Part shown: piece after piece, positions 34,160 to 34,264 of the stretch
How positions within the stretch are numbered: the first letter of the stretch is position 1
Layout: every line of letters begins with the position of its first letter
Translations under genes and position numbers: made by a program
The notes under the pieces: model-generated
Databases searched by the model: none
What the model was told of the DNA's origin: nothing
The model's input: the letters and a program-made list of their open reading frames with translations, nothing else
Origin: Halohasta litorea
GTDB taxonomy: Archaea; Halobacteriota; Halobacteria; Halobacteriales; Haloferacaceae
Direction: 5' to 3'
DNA length: 34,264 bases
Assembly: GCF_024494645.1 (NCBI RefSeq)
Contig: NZ_JANHDJ010000014.1
Location: forward strand, 1 to 34,264

Positions 34160-34264
34160 AGGAAGTGTCTGCTTGGACGTAGTGTGAAACCAAACCAAGC
34201 AGACAATCAGATCGAAGAAGAGCACCTGCTTAATTTTGTCGTCAACACTCTCAACGAGGAGCTT
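34139..34264 (+). mobile_element. ISH3-family insertion sequence, left part, cut by the window edge
   Basis: The kinase similarity stops at about 34138. From GTG 34184 a frame reads VKPNQADNQIEEEHLLNFVV, then NTLNEEL to the window end, matching the start of haloarchaeal ISH3-type transposases (pattern KQAD-EIHED-LLNF-VN-L-EE). The bases from about 34139 to 34183 should hold the left terminal repeat and leader. The exact left boundary and target duplication cannot be set without the right end. Confidence 0.8.

Noticed and set aside
1-34264. CRISPR arrays, tRNA or rRNA genes
   Set aside because: I saw no regularly spaced repeats, no CCA-less cloverleaf-like sequences with T-loop consensus and no rRNA-like stretches.

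Overview
The window comes from a haloarchaeon (class Halobacteria). Proteins are strongly acidic, GTG starts and promoters with a TATA box about 25 bases before the start codon are common, lipoprotein export uses the twin-arginine signal, and many parts belong to haloarchaeal families: PGF-CTERM remnants, ISH3 and IS6-type transposases, IS1341-type tnpB, and a Bat-like HTH regulator. The genus cannot be fixed from the sequence alone.

Layout. (1) 1-3.9 kb: the partial start of a minus-strand gene, then a plus-strand cluster of a multi-pass membrane protein, a TIM-barrel protein of the PEP-hydrolase family and a Tm-1-like/UPF0261 protein. The last two are the separate halves of what is one fused protein in plants (Tm-1). 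(2) 3.9-17.5 kb: a decayed accessory region. It holds a degraded tnpB, a 144-bp IS6-derived MITE, remnants of an M20 peptidase, an IS6-type transposase, a PGF-CTERM surface protein, a PQQ-propeller protein and a UspA protein, a transposase with two in-frame stops, and a second transposase whose C-terminal half is inverted and abuts a TauE gene missing its N-terminus. Intact genes here are a low-GC PAS histidine kinase, a small membrane protein, a CopB-type copper ATPase and a SHOCT-domain protein. (3) 17.5-24.2 kb, minus strand: a compact operon phnG-H-I-J-K-L-M plus a TIM-barrel (AP-endonuclease-2/epimerase-like) gene, with neighbouring genes overlapping or abutting. This is the carbon-phosphorus lyase pathway. 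(4) 24.4-29.3 kb, divergent plus strand: phnD-phnC-phnE phosphonate ABC importer, a hexapeptide acyltransferase of the phosphonate-associated family and an MFS transporter. (5) 29.2-31.4 kb: two divergent PhoU-domain regulators, one with a winged helix and one with an AbrB-type N-terminus. (6) 31.4-34.3 kb: a Bat-like HTH regulator and a REC-PAS hybrid kinase cut short by an ISH3-family element that runs off the window end.

How it fits together. Phosphonate is imported by PhnDCE and processed by PhnI/G/H/L/M and the radical enzyme PhnJ to release phosphate. No phnN or phnP is seen, so the TIM-barrel gene at the operon end is a candidate for a downstream sugar-phosphate step. An 18-base element, GTCTGTACTRGTCCGGAC, lies in the middle of the phnG/phnD divergent promoter region and again, with an extra repeat, in the divergent region between the two PhoU-like regulators. 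This ties the regulators to the phn genes as one candidate phosphate/phosphonate regulon.
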